DNA of 64,000 bases, taken from contig NZ_CP047958.1 in the NCBI RefSeq assembly GCF_014304815.1, positions 2,170,001 through 2,234,000 on the forward strand, read 5' to 3'. The DNA is from Synechococcus sp. MIT S9220. GTDB taxonomy: Bacteria; Cyanobacteriota; Cyanobacteriia; PCC-6307; Cyanobiaceae. The notes below the pieces were generated by a model, which made no database searches, had not been told where the DNA came from, and saw nothing but the letters and a program-made list of their open reading frames with translations. Position numbers and translations under genes: made by a program. Of the stretch, positions 55,800 through 64,000 are shown in pieces. The first letter of the stretch is position 1; every line of letters begins with the position of its first letter.

Positions 55800-56801
55800 T
55801 CAGATCAAGTTGGAGAGTTGGGCCCTGTCCAATCCAGCCATCAGAGCCAGCAACAACAGCACGCGCGCTTTCTGGGGACTGAGCCGCCCGGCGGGCAAAA
55901 GGCCAAGACGGGCAAATTGCTCATCACCATGCACCGGCCCGGAACCACAGCGATTAGCCCTCAGCATGAGCGGCAGCGGCCCTGGCCAGTCTTCAAGAGC
56001 GCAGCGTTCAAGCGCCGATAGCTGGCCAGCCCCAGTGCCCGTGAACACCAGACCCCGGACGCCGGCCGAAAGCAGGGCAGGAATCAGGGCCGATGGAGGC
56101 TCGACGCAACCATGCAGGATCGCCACCTGGGGCCAGGTCTCGGCAAGCTGAAGGCCTGAGAAAGGAACAGGACGTGCTGGCTGCTCTGGAGGCAGGTGCA
56201 CCCCCGCATCATCCACCCAACCCAAGGGGCCGACACCAGGGCTTTCAAAGGCACCAACCCCCTGAGTGGCGACCTTGGTGACCTCGCAGGCTGCATGGAT
56301 CCAGCCATCCATCACCACAAGCACCCCCTGCCCACGGGACTCCGGCGCTATGGCCACCTGCATAGCCTGAAACAGATTGAGCGGACCATCAGCACTCAGT
56401 GCCGTTGCAGGCCGCATCGCCCCCACCAGAACCACCGGACGCGGGTCATCGATCAGCAACTGCAGCAACCAGGCGGTTTCCTCCAGCGTGTTGGTGCCAT
56501 GGGTGATCACCACCCCCGCCAGATCAGGATCGACGGTCAACGCCTCGCGGATGCGCGCCACCAATCGGTGCCAGTGATCAAACGTCAGATCAGCACTGTC
56601 GACGTTGGCGATCTGCTCCACCTCAATTGCAGCAAGCTGCTTCAGCTGGGGCAGCGACTGCAACAACTCCTCAGCAGGGATGACGCCTGCTGAGTAGTGA
56701 TTGAGGGAGGTCACGTCACTCGCTCGGCCGGCGATGGTGCCACCGGTGGCCAACAACAGGAGACGAGGCAGAGAGGAGACGCTCACTGGGGAACCACTCA
56801 C
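55800..56801 (-). CDS. L-asparaginase
   Basis: A 333-residue asparaginase of the bacterial type I/II family. Both catalytic threonine motifs are present: [15 protein letters not shown] near residue 19 and [18 protein letters not shown] near residue 95, followed by [17 protein letters not shown] and [17 protein letters not shown]. No obvious signal peptide, so probably cytoplasmic. The GTG start overlaps the argS stop as GTGA. Confidence 0.92.
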   Translation of the reverse strand: MSGSPVSVSSLPRLLLLATGGTIAGRASDVTSLNHYSAGVIPAEELLQSLPQLKQLAAIEVEQIANVDSADLTFDHWHRLVARIREALTVDPDLAGVVITHGTNTLEETAWLLQLLIDDPRPVVLVGAMRPATALSADGPLNLFQAMQVAIAPESRGQGVLVVMDGWIHAACEVTKVATQGVGAFESPGVGPLGWVDDAGVHLPPEQPARPVPFSGLQLAETWPQVAILHGCVEPPSALIPALLSAGVRGLVFTGTGAGQLSALERCALEDWPGPLPLMLRANRCGSGPVHGDEQFARLGLLPAGRLSPQKARVLLLLALMAGLDRAQLSNLI

Positions 56802-58585
56802 ATCCTCTCCAGAGTTGAGATTCCCAGCAGACCGAGTCCTGTTTTCAGCGTATCAGCGCTGAGACGGCAAAGGGCTAGACGCGAGGGCAGCGAAGCGGCG
56901 TCGGCCTTGAGCACCGGCACCTGGTCATAAAAGCGGTTGAACACCTGACTGAGCTCGAACAGATAGCTGCAGAGTCGATTGGGAAGTAGCTCCTCCTCCA
57001 CCTCGGCAATCACGGCATCGAACTTGAGGAGTTCACGCACCAGAGCCCACTCCTGAGGCTCACTGAACTGCAGCTGAGCCGTTGAGACATCCAGATCACC
57101 ACCCTTGCGGGCGATGCCGGCGATCCGCACCAGTGCATAGAGCAGGTAGGGAGCCGTATTGCCCTGGAGGGCCAGCATCCGATCAAACGAGAACTGGTAG
57201 TTGGTGATCCGGTTCTGACTGAGGTCGGCATATTTCACCGCCGCCAGGCCAACAGTGCTGGCCACATGATTGATGAAGTCTTCAGGCTCACTGCGCTCTT
57301 CGTCCTGGAGGCGCGAACGCAGGTCAGCTTCAGCGCGCTCCACCGCCTCATCGAGCAGATCGCGCAGACGCACGGTGTCACCGGCCCGGGTCTTGAGCTT
57401 CTTGCCGTCTTCTCCCTGCACCAACCCAAAGGGCACATGCTCCAGGCGAGAGCCATCGGGAATCCAGCCAGCCCGTTCGGCCACCTGGAACACTCCCGCA
57501 AAGTGATTGGCCTGACCGGAATCGGTCACGTAGATCACCCGGCGGGCTGCATCACCATCGGGAGCTGCAGCGAACCGATAACGAATCGCCGCCAGATCGG
57601 TTGTGGCGTAATTGAAGCCCCCATCACTCTTTTGCACGATCACCGGCAGCGGCTTGCCGTCCTTGCCGCTGACCCCTTCCAGGAAGACGCACTCTGCCCC
57701 GTCGTCAGTGACCAGCAGATCGACCTGCTTCAGCCCATCGATCACCGCCGGTAGGAAGGGGTTGTAAAACGACTCACCTCGTTCGCTGAGGCGAATGTCG
57801 AGCCGGTCGTAGATCTTCTGGAACTCGCGCCGCGACTGGTCACACAGGAGCCCCCAGGCTTTAAGCGACAGAGAATCCCCTCCCTGCAGCTTCACCACTT
57901 CCTCGCGGGATGTGATCTGAAACGCCTCGTCGTCATCAAAGCGTTTTTTGGCCTCCCTATAAAAGGCCACGAGGTCACCGAGGTCGATGGCATCGGCGGT
58001 CTCGAGCGCTTCAGGAGCCACCTGCTTGAGATGGGTGATCAGCATCCCGAACTGGGTGCCCCAGTCGCCCACATGGTTCAGCCGCAACACCGGGTGCCCA
58101 CGAAACTCCAGCACCCGAGCCAAGGAGTCGCCGATGATCGTGGAGCGCAGATGCCCCACATGCATCTCCTTGGCGATGTTGGGACTGGAGAAGTCCACAA
58201 CCACCGGCGCAGCACCCTGGGCAGGCGGCACGCCAAGCCGCTCATCGCCCAGGCGGGAGGCCACTTCCGCAGCCAGGCGCTCGGGTCGGATCGTGAGGTT
58301 GATGAAGCCAGGCCCAGCGATCTGCGGCTCCAGGCACAGCTCGGAGAACGCCGTATCCGCTTCCAGCTGCTCGACCATGGCCGTGGCGATCTGACGAGGC
58401 GCCTGCTTCAGCGGCTTGGCCAGTGGCAGAGCACCGTTGGACTGGAAATCCCCGAATTCGGGCTTGCTCGCTGGCGCCAGCTGAGGGTCCAAGCCAGCTT
58501 CCCCCGCCTCAGCCCAGGCCTCGGGGAACGCCCGTTGCATCGCACCGCGCAACTGTGTTTCAAGGGCGTTGGCGATGCGGAGCAT
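56798..58585 (-). CDS. argS: Arginyl-tRNA synthetase
   Basis: A 595-residue class I synthetase. The N-terminal Add-1 domain (residues 1-110) precedes the HIGH-type motif in [20 protein letters not shown], the arginine-site [14 protein letters not shown] and [18 protein letters not shown]. As in many ArgRS the KMSKS loop is degenerate ([17 protein letters not shown]). The anticodon-binding domain ends [23 protein letters not shown] at 58585. nadC lies 30 bp upstream on the same strand. Confidence 0.97.
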   Translation of the reverse strand: MLRIANALETQLRGAMQRAFPEAWAEAGEAGLDPQLAPASKPEFGDFQSNGALPLAKPLKQAPRQIATAMVEQLEADTAFSELCLEPQIAGPGFINLTIRPERLAAEVASRLGDERLGVPPAQGAAPVVVDFSSPNIAKEMHVGHLRSTIIGDSLARVLEFRGHPVLRLNHVGDWGTQFGMLITHLKQVAPEALETADAIDLGDLVAFYREAKKRFDDDEAFQITSREEVVKLQGGDSLSLKAWGLLCDQSRREFQKIYDRLDIRLSERGESFYNPFLPAVIDGLKQVDLLVTDDGAECVFLEGVSGKDGKPLPVIVQKSDGGFNYATTDLAAIRYRFAAAPDGDAARRVIYVTDSGQANHFAGVFQVAERAGWIPDGSRLEHVPFGLVQGEDGKKLKTRAGDTVRLRDLLDEAVERAEADLRSRLQDEERSEPEDFINHVASTVGLAAVKYADLSQNRITNYQFSFDRMLALQGNTAPYLLYALVRIAGIARKGGDLDVSTAQLQFSEPQEWALVRELLKFDAVIAEVEEELLPNRLCSYLFELSQVFNRFYDQVPVLKADAASLPSRLALCRLSADTLKTGLGLLGISTLERM

Positions 58586-58615
58586 GGACGGATCAATGGG
58601 CTTAGCAAGCCCTGA

Positions 58616-59494
58616 TCATCCCCCGGCAGGTGCGAAACGCATACTCAGATCCAGCCAGCAGCTGCGCGTGACCGGAGCACTGGTGGAAATCAGATCGATG
58701 CCTGTGGCGGCATAGGCACGCAGATCACCGGGTTGAATCCCGGAGGCTTCGAGGACCACAGCCCCGGAGCCAGCCCGCTCCACCGCCAGCTGGCGCAACC
58801 TGGGCACCAAGCTGATCAGCTGCTCAGGCGTGAACTCATCCAGCAGCACAGCATCGGCTCCGGCAATTACGGCATTCGAAGCTTCCTGCTCCGTTTCCGC
58901 TTCCACAATCACCCGCGCCGGCCATGGAGCTGAGGCCCGCACAGCGGCAATCGCCGCTTCAACGCCGCCCGCCCAGGCCAGATGGTTTTCCTTGAGCATG
59001 GCGGCGTCATCCAGGCCCAGTCGATGATTGACACCCCCACCCATGCGCACGGCGTACTTCTCAAGTTCGCGCAGGCCTGGTGTCGTCTTGCGCGTGTCGG
59101 CAAGGCGCACACCGCTTCCCTGCAGTTCTCTCACCAGGGCCGCTGTGGCCGTGGCGATGCCAGAAAGACGCATCGCCAGATTCAGCGCCGTCCGTTCAGC
59201 CCCAACCAAGGCAGTGGCCTGACCGTCGAGTCGGAGCAGCTTGTCACCGGACTGCACCGCAGCACCATCGGGCACCAGGCACTCGGCCTCGAGCTTGGGA
59301 TCCAACAGGCGAAACAGCTGTAGAGCAAGGCTGCCACCGCAGAAAACACCCTCCTGCTTCGCGATCCAGCTCGCCTGAGCCCGCCGTCCGCTCAGGGCCG
59401 GTGCGGTGAGATCGCCGCGGCCAAGATCCTCTGCCAGCCAGTGCTGAAGTTGCGCCTGAAGCCGGGGTGTCGTTAAAGGCTGCTCAACGTTCAT
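58616..59494 (-). CDS. nadC: Nicotinate-nucleotide pyrophosphorylase (carboxylating)
   Basis: A 292-residue enzyme converting quinolinate and PRPP to nicotinate mononucleotide in NAD synthesis. Motifs: EDLGRGDLTAPAL, ALNLAMRLSGIATATAALV, LADTRKTTPGLRELEKYAV, GGGVNHRLGLDDAAMLKENH, IVEAETEQEA and VLEASGIQPGDLRAYAATG. ATG at 59494 used; a GTG lies one codon upstream. The 87 bp between it and mnmE hold nothing recognisable. Confidence 0.95.
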   Translation of the reverse strand: MNVEQPLTTPRLQAQLQHWLAEDLGRGDLTAPALSGRRAQASWIAKQEGVFCGGSLALQLFRLLDPKLEAECLVPDGAAVQSGDKLLRLDGQATALVGAERTALNLAMRLSGIATATAALVRELQGSGVRLADTRKTTPGLRELEKYAVRMGGGVNHRLGLDDAAMLKENHLAWAGGVEAAIAAVRASAPWPARVIVEAETEQEASNAVIAGADAVLLDEFTPEQLISLVPRLRQLAVERAGSGAVVLEASGIQPGDLRAYAATGIDLISTSAPVTRSCWLDLSMRFAPAGG

Positions 59495-59581
59495 CACTGC
59501 GGAACCACCCGCTCATAGGCCTGGATCCATCATGCGGGCACGACGGTTCGGGCCAGACCTGCAGCGCTTTATTGACCAACT

Positions 59582-60943
59582 TCATTTGCCAATGCAAAAG
59601 CGGGAAAAAATACGATCCAGAACTGATTCTGTGAGCTCTTCTCCTGTGATCTCGCCAAGGCTGTGAATGGCCTCACGCAGGTCAATCGTCCAGAAATCCC
59701 AGGGCAGTCCATCAGCGGCAACCTGCTCACTGCGATCAAGAGCAGCGGCCGCCATCCGTGCCAAATCAGCCTGTCGTTGGTTGAGCGCCAGCAGCAGGGA
59801 GCCGTCGCTGAGTGCGCCGCAACGCTCCAGAAGAGCCTGCACCAGCTGCGCTTCGCCAACACCTGTCACCGCAGAAAGATGCACATCGGCCGGAGCCGCA
59901 AGATCACTGAGATCAGCCTTGTTTCCCACCAGCAGATGGGGCACATCAACTGGGATCTGCTCTCGCAGCAGCTGATCCTCAGCGGTCCAGCCGTCAACGA
60001 GATCAAACAAAAGCACGACCAGGTCGGCACTGGCCAAAGCGTCGTGGCTGCGGGCAATGCCGAGCAGCTCAACGGCATCGTTGGTGCTGCGGATGCCGGC
60101 GGTATCGAGCAGCGTGATCGGAACGCCCTCCAGCACGATTTCGCTTTCCAGCAGGTCTCTTGTGGTTCCAGGCAGATCGGTCACGATGGCTCGCTCCCGC
60201 CGACTCAGCCGATTCAGAAGTGAACTCTTGCCAACGTTAGGCCTGCCGACGAGCGCCACACGCAGCCCCTGACGCAGGGCGATACTGCGCTCCCCATCCG
60301 CCACAAGTTGCAGCAGCTCGTCACGCACCGATTGCAAAGCTTTCAGCAAGGCCGGGCCATCGAGAGCTGGCAGATCCTCTTCAAAATCAACGCGGGCCTC
60401 CAGCTCACTGAGCTGATCCAACAGTCGTTCGCGCAACAGCTGGATCCGGCGCTGAATGCCGCCATCCACCCCCGCCATGGCCAACTGCGCAGCACGCTGA
60501 CTGCGGGCAGCCACCAGATCACCGATCGCCTCAGCGCGCGTGAGATCGAGGCGCCCGTTCAGGACGGCTCTCTGACTGAATTCACCGGGCAATGCACGGC
60601 GAATCCCTGGCTGCTCGAGCACACGGGCCATCACCCGCTGCACTGCCATCACGCCGCCATGGCAGTGGATTTCCACCACGTCTTCAGCGGTGAAACTGCG
60701 CGGGGCCAGCATCAACAGCACCAGCACCTCATCGAGTCGCTCCACTCCATCGGCTGCCATTACGTGGCCGTAAAGCACCCGATGGCTCTCCCACAGCTGT
60801 GCACCAGGGAAGCAAGTGATCTCGCTCACCGCCCGTTGAGCATCAGGTCCTGACAGGCGAATCACCGCGATGCCGCCCTGGCCGGGCGCCACTGCTGTAG
60901 CCACGGCAGCAATCGTTTGCCTCTCCAGGTTGATCTCATGCAT
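59582..60943 (-). CDS. mnmE: tRNA modification GTPase MnmE
   Basis: A 453-residue GTPase that, with MnmG, modifies U34 of tRNAs. Domains in order: N-terminal folate-binding domain (TIAAVATAVAPGQGGIAVIR), helical domain, GTPase domain (P-loop VALVGRPNVGKSSLLNRLS, switch DLPGTTRDLLES, DTAGIRSTND, NKADL), and the C-terminal FCIGK motif with the conserved cysteine. Starts with ATG at 60943. Divergent from the DUF2062 gene. Confidence 0.97.
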   Translation of the reverse strand: MHEINLERQTIAAVATAVAPGQGGIAVIRLSGPDAQRAVSEITCFPGAQLWESHRVLYGHVMAADGVERLDEVLVLLMLAPRSFTAEDVVEIHCHGGVMAVQRVMARVLEQPGIRRALPGEFSQRAVLNGRLDLTRAEAIGDLVAARSQRAAQLAMAGVDGGIQRRIQLLRERLLDQLSELEARVDFEEDLPALDGPALLKALQSVRDELLQLVADGERSIALRQGLRVALVGRPNVGKSSLLNRLSRRERAIVTDLPGTTRDLLESEIVLEGVPITLLDTAGIRSTNDAVELLGIARSHDALASADLVVLLFDLVDGWTAEDQLLREQIPVDVPHLLVGNKADLSDLAAPADVHLSAVTGVGEAQLVQALLERCGALSDGSLLLALNQRQADLARMAAAALDRSEQVAADGLPWDFWTIDLREAIHSLGEITGEELTESVLDRIFSRFCIGK

Positions 60944-61019
60944 CGCAGTGCTACATCAGCCCCTACCCCACTCCCTACGATCACATCCTCCATGCGATGC
61001 GAGAACCGCCGACACTCCC

Positions 61020-61475
61020 ATGGGCCGGATGCTGAGAAAGGCACATCGACGCCTGCAGCGAAGTCTGCAATGGATCTGGCAACAGGAAGGCACTCCAGGA
61101 CAGCGCGCCCGTGGACTCGCAGCCGGCATCTTCTGCGGCTGCTTTCCGATTTTTGGCTTGCAGACACTGGTGGGAATCGCCCTGGCCAGTGTGGTGCGCG
61201 GGAACCATCTGCTGGCAGCCGCTGGCACCTGGATCAGCAATCCCTTCACCTATCTGCCGCTTTACTGGTTCAACTACCAGATCGGGGCTCTAATGCTCGG
61301 CCCGGGTCGCGCATGGCCAGGCTTCGACGCCCTTCAGCAGGATGGCTTCAGCCAATTGGGTTGGAGTGTGATCAGCCGTTTGCTGCTGGGCTCCAGCATC
61401 ACAGGGGCCATCTGCGCGGCGCTGGGCTGGTGGCTCAGCCTGCGTTGGCTTCACCAGCAAGAGCGCAAACGCTGA
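61020..61475 (+). CDS. DUF2062 family membrane protein
   Basis: A 151-residue protein with a basic N-terminus and three hydrophobic segments. GTPGQRARGLAAGIFCGCFP, then GLQTLVGIALASVVRGNHLL and TWISNPFTYLPLYWFNYQIG, the DUF2062 signature. Function unknown. ATG at 61020, 76 bp from the divergent mnmE start. The 134 bp that follow, to the stop of the convergent methyltransferase, hold no supported gene. Confidence 0.88.
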   Translation: MGRMLRKAHRRLQRSLQWIWQQEGTPGQRARGLAAGIFCGCFPIFGLQTLVGIALASVVRGNHLLAAAGTWISNPFTYLPLYWFNYQIGALMLGPGRAWPGFDALQQDGFSQLGWSVISRLLLGSSITGAICAALGWWLSLRWLHQQERKR

Positions 61476-61609
61476 ATCTTGTCCGTTGAATCATCAAAGA
61501 GACGATCACGCCAGGTCAGCAACAGTTTCAGGGTCATCCAATTCATGGACTCGAACGCCGAAGTCATACCCACGCTCCGAACATCTCACTCACCAGCTCG
61601 AAGAACTCA

Positions 61610-62434
61610 TCATTCAGAACTGACTTCACCAGTTGCCAGAAAGACTCCAACCAATGCCCAGGCATCGGGGGCATCAATGAGGGCATCCGCATTCGCAAGC
61701 GTTCTCAACGCAGCCTCGAGCTCATCACCTTGAAGCAGAAGTCGCTTGAAACCGAGAGTGATGTCAAGAAATGCCCTCATCCCCAACTGACGCGAGGTGA
61801 TCGTCTCGACATTCAGGTGAACATTGACGAAGCCCGACTGCTGCATCAGCCTTCCAAGTTCACGGCCGATGCGTCGGTTTCCACCCTGCTTGGCCTGGGC
61901 TCGTGCCGCAGCCTGGGTGAAAGCACGAAACCCTTCAGGCTCCGGGACCAGAGTGAGCCAGTCGTCATCGATATCCATGATGCAAAGACAACCTCCGGGT
62001 TTCAGCAATCTCCGCACCTGATCGAGTGCCTTACTCGGTTGGTCAAGATGTTGAAAAAGAAGCCTTGCGTAGATGAAATCAAAACTGGCCTCTGGCAGTG
62101 GAGGTTGATAGACATCACCCCGCACGAAGTGGATGGTGTTCAGGCCGACGGCAACTGCTTCAGACTTCGCCTGCTCCAGCAGTGCCTCATTGAGATCCAT
62201 CGCGGTGACACGACTGGATGGATGACTCTCAGCGATCAAACGCGTGATCACGCCAGGACCACAGGCAAGATCAAGTACATCAAGACCGTCTTTCAGACCC
62301 ATGCGCCGAAGCAGCTGAAGTTCAAGCTCAGCAGATCGTCGAGCCTGCAACTGCAGGCGCTCCAGCTCTCCACTCTCTTCTCCCAGAGCAGCGAAGTCAT
62401 AGGAGCCTGCGGAGGAATCGGACTGCATAGCCAT
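61610..62434 (-). CDS. SAM-dependent methyltransferase downstream of the acyltransferase-cNMP gene
   Basis: A 274-residue class I methyltransferase: motif I VLDLACGPGVITRLIAESHP, acidic end MDLNEALLEQAKSEA, then GDVYQPPLPEASFDFIYARL and RRLLKPGGCLCIMDIDDDWL. Substrate unknown. ATG at 62434 (or 62428). It begins 8 bp after the stop of the acyltransferase-cyclic-nucleotide-binding gene, so the two probably act on one pathway. Confidence 0.8.
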   Translation of the reverse strand: MAMQSDSSAGSYDFAALGEESGELERLQLQARRSAELELQLLRRMGLKDGLDVLDLACGPGVITRLIAESHPSSRVTAMDLNEALLEQAKSEAVAVGLNTIHFVRGDVYQPPLPEASFDFIYARLLFQHLDQPSKALDQVRRLLKPGGCLCIMDIDDDWLTLVPEPEGFRAFTQAAARAQAKQGGNRRIGRELGRLMQQSGFVNVHLNVETITSRQLGMRAFLDITLGFKRLLLQGDELEAALRTLANADALIDAPDAWALVGVFLATGEVSSE

Positions 62435-62442
62435 GTATGAAC

Positions 62443-63612
62443 TCAAGGGGATTGACTGAGCTGCCACAAACGATCTGTGGTTGTCGACAGACGCTCTGAA
62501 AGCACCATCGACAAATTACGCAGCATCAGCGCTGCCGCCTCGGGATGGGATCGGATGGCACGACGAAGAAAGTTCTGAGTCAGCACCAGGACGCGCAGGG
62601 AAGTGACTGCCACGACATCGGCACTGCGGCGCTGACGGCCGAGAAAGCCCATCTCTCCGAAAACCGAACCGGTCCGAAGCAGGGCAAGTGAAAGGCGCTC
62701 ACCGTTGTCCTTCTGACGCCAAACCTCAGCGACCCCCTCCAGAACAACGAATAAATCCTGCTGGGGATCTCCCTGCCTCACCAAACGATCACCTGCCTGG
62801 CATGACAAAACAGTGCCTGTTTTCAGCAGTGCTCTCACCTGATCGTCCTGCATCCCCTGGAAAAGAGGAATCCCATTGTTCTGATCGCAGAGAGCGGCAC
62901 CCACCTCATCCCAAAATTGATCCGGCTCCACCAACCGGTGATTCAACCCCTGATACGTCGCGCACAGCCTGGAGAAGAAGGCTCCATCACCCCAGCGATC
63001 CTCAGCGACTCGAGCATGGGGATGACGCATCAGAGGAGAGCGACTGATCTTCAGATGTGAGCCATCGTTGAGAGCCAGCAACATCGGCACCTGATAGCCA
63101 ATCCCTGGCCAGTCAACCCCGGAGCAGAAACGCCGGTATCCCAGTTGCTCATAGAACTCCACCAAGCCTGGATTGGCGTGGCAGAGATCCAGACGGATTC
63201 CAGCCTGGATGGCATCTCCGTAACAGCGGTTGAACAGCAGTCCAAGCGCCGTGCCACCTCGGCACGCCGCCTGAACCATCAATCTCGAGGTGTAGGACAT
63301 CGACTTCCAAGAGACATGCTCTAACAAGGGCATCAAAGCCCTTGCCATCACTCGGAGCTGACTGTCGGGGTCATCGAGATCACCAAGCAGATTCAGGCGC
63401 AGCGTGCCGACCAATTTGCCCTCAGGATCACGAAGGCCATACAACCGAGCCGCTATGTCGAGGGAGTCACGAATCCAGCGACGACGATGATCCGCATCTG
63501 GAGGAGACTTTCCCATCTCCTCCACATAAATTTCATATCGCAAGGAAAAGATCTCTTCCCGCTCCTCCTGAGACTGCGCCAGCACGACATGAACCTTGCC
63601 AAGGTCCGTCAT
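62443..63612 (-). CDS. GNAT/LuxI-like N-acyltransferase fused to a cyclic nucleotide-binding domain
   Basis: 389 residues. The N-terminal 200 residues resemble the N-acyl amino acid/acyl-homoserine lactone synthase branch of the GNAT fold (REEIFSLRYEIYVEEMG, LVGTLRLNLLGDLDD, CRGGTALGLLFNRCYGDAIQ, NPGLVEFYEQLGYRRFCSG). A linker leads to a cNMP-binding domain (about 250-370: LFQGMQDDQVRALLKTGTVL, RLVRQGDPQQDLFVVLEGVA, GSVFGEMGFLGRQRRSADVV). The phosphate-binding cassette has GEMGFL then RRSA, so cAMP/cGMP binding is plausible. ATG at 63612 used; a TTG at 63645 would overlap the relA/spoT stop. Between relA/spoT and a methyltransferase. Confidence 0.8.
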   Translation of the reverse strand: MTDLGKVHVVLAQSQEEREEIFSLRYEIYVEEMGKSPPDADHRRRWIRDSLDIAARLYGLRDPEGKLVGTLRLNLLGDLDDPDSQLRVMARALMPLLEHVSWKSMSYTSRLMVQAACRGGTALGLLFNRCYGDAIQAGIRLDLCHANPGLVEFYEQLGYRRFCSGVDWPGIGYQVPMLLALNDGSHLKISRSPLMRHPHARVAEDRWGDGAFFSRLCATYQGLNHRLVEPDQFWDEVGAALCDQNNGIPLFQGMQDDQVRALLKTGTVLSCQAGDRLVRQGDPQQDLFVVLEGVAEVWRQKDNGERLSLALLRTGSVFGEMGFLGRQRRSADVVAVTSLRVLVLTQNFLRRAIRSHPEAAALMLRNLSMVLSERLSTTTDRLWQLSQSP

Positions 63613-63625
63613 TGCACTGAGGTCT

Positions 63626-64000
63626 TCACTGACCGGTTCGTGCAATGTCGATCACATCCGCCATAGAACGGATCTGATGCATAGTGCGCTGCAACTGATC
63701 AGCGCTGGCCAGCTCCAGCCGCAGATCTATACACGCCGGTCTTCCATGAGTGGTCTTGACACGGGCATCACTGACGTTGATGCATCCATCGGAGAGTCGC
63801 ATCAGGATGTCCTTGAGGATGCCTACACGATCGATCACCTCAATGCGCAACTGGGCCGGAAACCGCTGACTTTTGCTCGCCAAAGCAGGATTCCAGCGCA
63901 CAGGTAGTCGCCGTTCACTCGGAATCGCCTGCACGTTGGAGCAATCCTGACGATGCACAGTGATCCCGTGGTTGCCGAGGGCAACCGTGCCCAGAATCGG
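63626..64000 (-). CDS. RelA/SpoT (p)ppGpp synthetase/hydrolase, C-terminal part (cut by window)
   Basis: Only the last 124 residues are in the window. They show the end of the RIS/zinc-finger region (GNHGITVHRQDCSNVQAIPS, ERRLPVRW) and the C-terminal ACT domain (LRIEVIDRVGILKDILMRLS, GCINVSDARVKTTHGRPAC). This pair is characteristic of long RSH enzymes. The catalytic domains lie outside. It probably leads the operon containing the acyltransferase-cNMP gene, which starts 13 bp after its stop. Confidence 0.9.
   Translation of the reverse strand, partial: PILGTVALGNHGITVHRQDCSNVQAIPSERRLPVRWNPALASKSQRFPAQLRIEVIDRVGILKDILMRLSDGCINVSDARVKTTHGRPACIDLRLELASADQLQRTMHQIRSMADVIDIARTGQ

Noticed and set aside
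61479-61733. 84-codon ORF between the DUF2062 gene and the methyltransferase
   Set aside because: Ser/Arg-rich, antisense to the methyltransferase end, and without a ribosome binding site.

Overview
The window looks like a marine picocyanobacterium, most likely a phycobilisome-containing Synechococcus of the Synechococcus/Prochlorococcus lineage. Evidence: a cyanobacterial NDH-1 gene set (ndhF, ndhD, ndhA-I-G-E, ndhH), chlM, psbY, a phycobilisome rod linker with a membrane tail (cpcL-like), a PedR-type LuxR regulator, a phylloquinone (men) pathway, tightly packed genes with 1-4 nt overlaps, and a fairly GC-rich core. No tRNA, rRNA, CRISPR array, IS element or prophage was recognised by eye.

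Layout. 1-5.5 kb: the 3' part of a RbcR-type LysR regulator, a NnrU/Z-ISO-like membrane protein, ndhF and ndhD, with a 480-bp structured spacer between the last two. 5.6-9.7 kb: scpA, an NDP-sugar pyrophosphorylase, metF, pedR, a small protein and a CYTH protein. 9.7-17 kb, minus strand: DUF3352, sixA, gltA, ndhA-I-G-E and nadK. 17-33 kb: housekeeping genes (rhodanese, hrcA, trpB, SUI1 factor, cysC, AI-2E exporter, purE, nagA, chlM, a lipoprotein, RluA-like synthase, a Ycf29-like regulator, cysteine desulfurase, rsmH), ending with ndhH.

33.1-40.5 kb: an AT-richer accessory operon that I do not recognise as a named system. It encodes a membrane-hairpin coiled-coil protein, a soluble coiled-coil protein, a beta-helix (bactofilin-like) protein, a four-helix membrane protein, an SPFH (YdjI-like) protein fused to a GYF_2-like domain, and a single-pass membrane protein with an outer domain; a small ORF may follow. 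The part list suggests a membrane-domain scaffold or envelope-stress complex. This is the main candidate for an undescribed system.

40.6-47.7 kb: DHNA-CoA thioesterase, psbY, a 4Fe-4S-type ferredoxin and cpcL, then menE-menC-menA and menF, which together supply most of the phylloquinone route to the photosystem I quinone. CpcL, ferredoxin and NDH-1 are linked in cyclic electron flow around photosystem I.

47.7-64 kb: gshB-grxC, prfB with a classical programmed +1 frameshift, a DUF3285 protein, ybeY, dgkA, a trpG/pabA amidotransferase, a secreted MBL-fold protein, hisC, selO, asparaginase, argS, nadC, mnmE, a DUF2062 protein, a methyltransferase, an N-acyltransferase/cyclic-nucleotide-binding fusion, and the 3' end of a relA/spoT gene.
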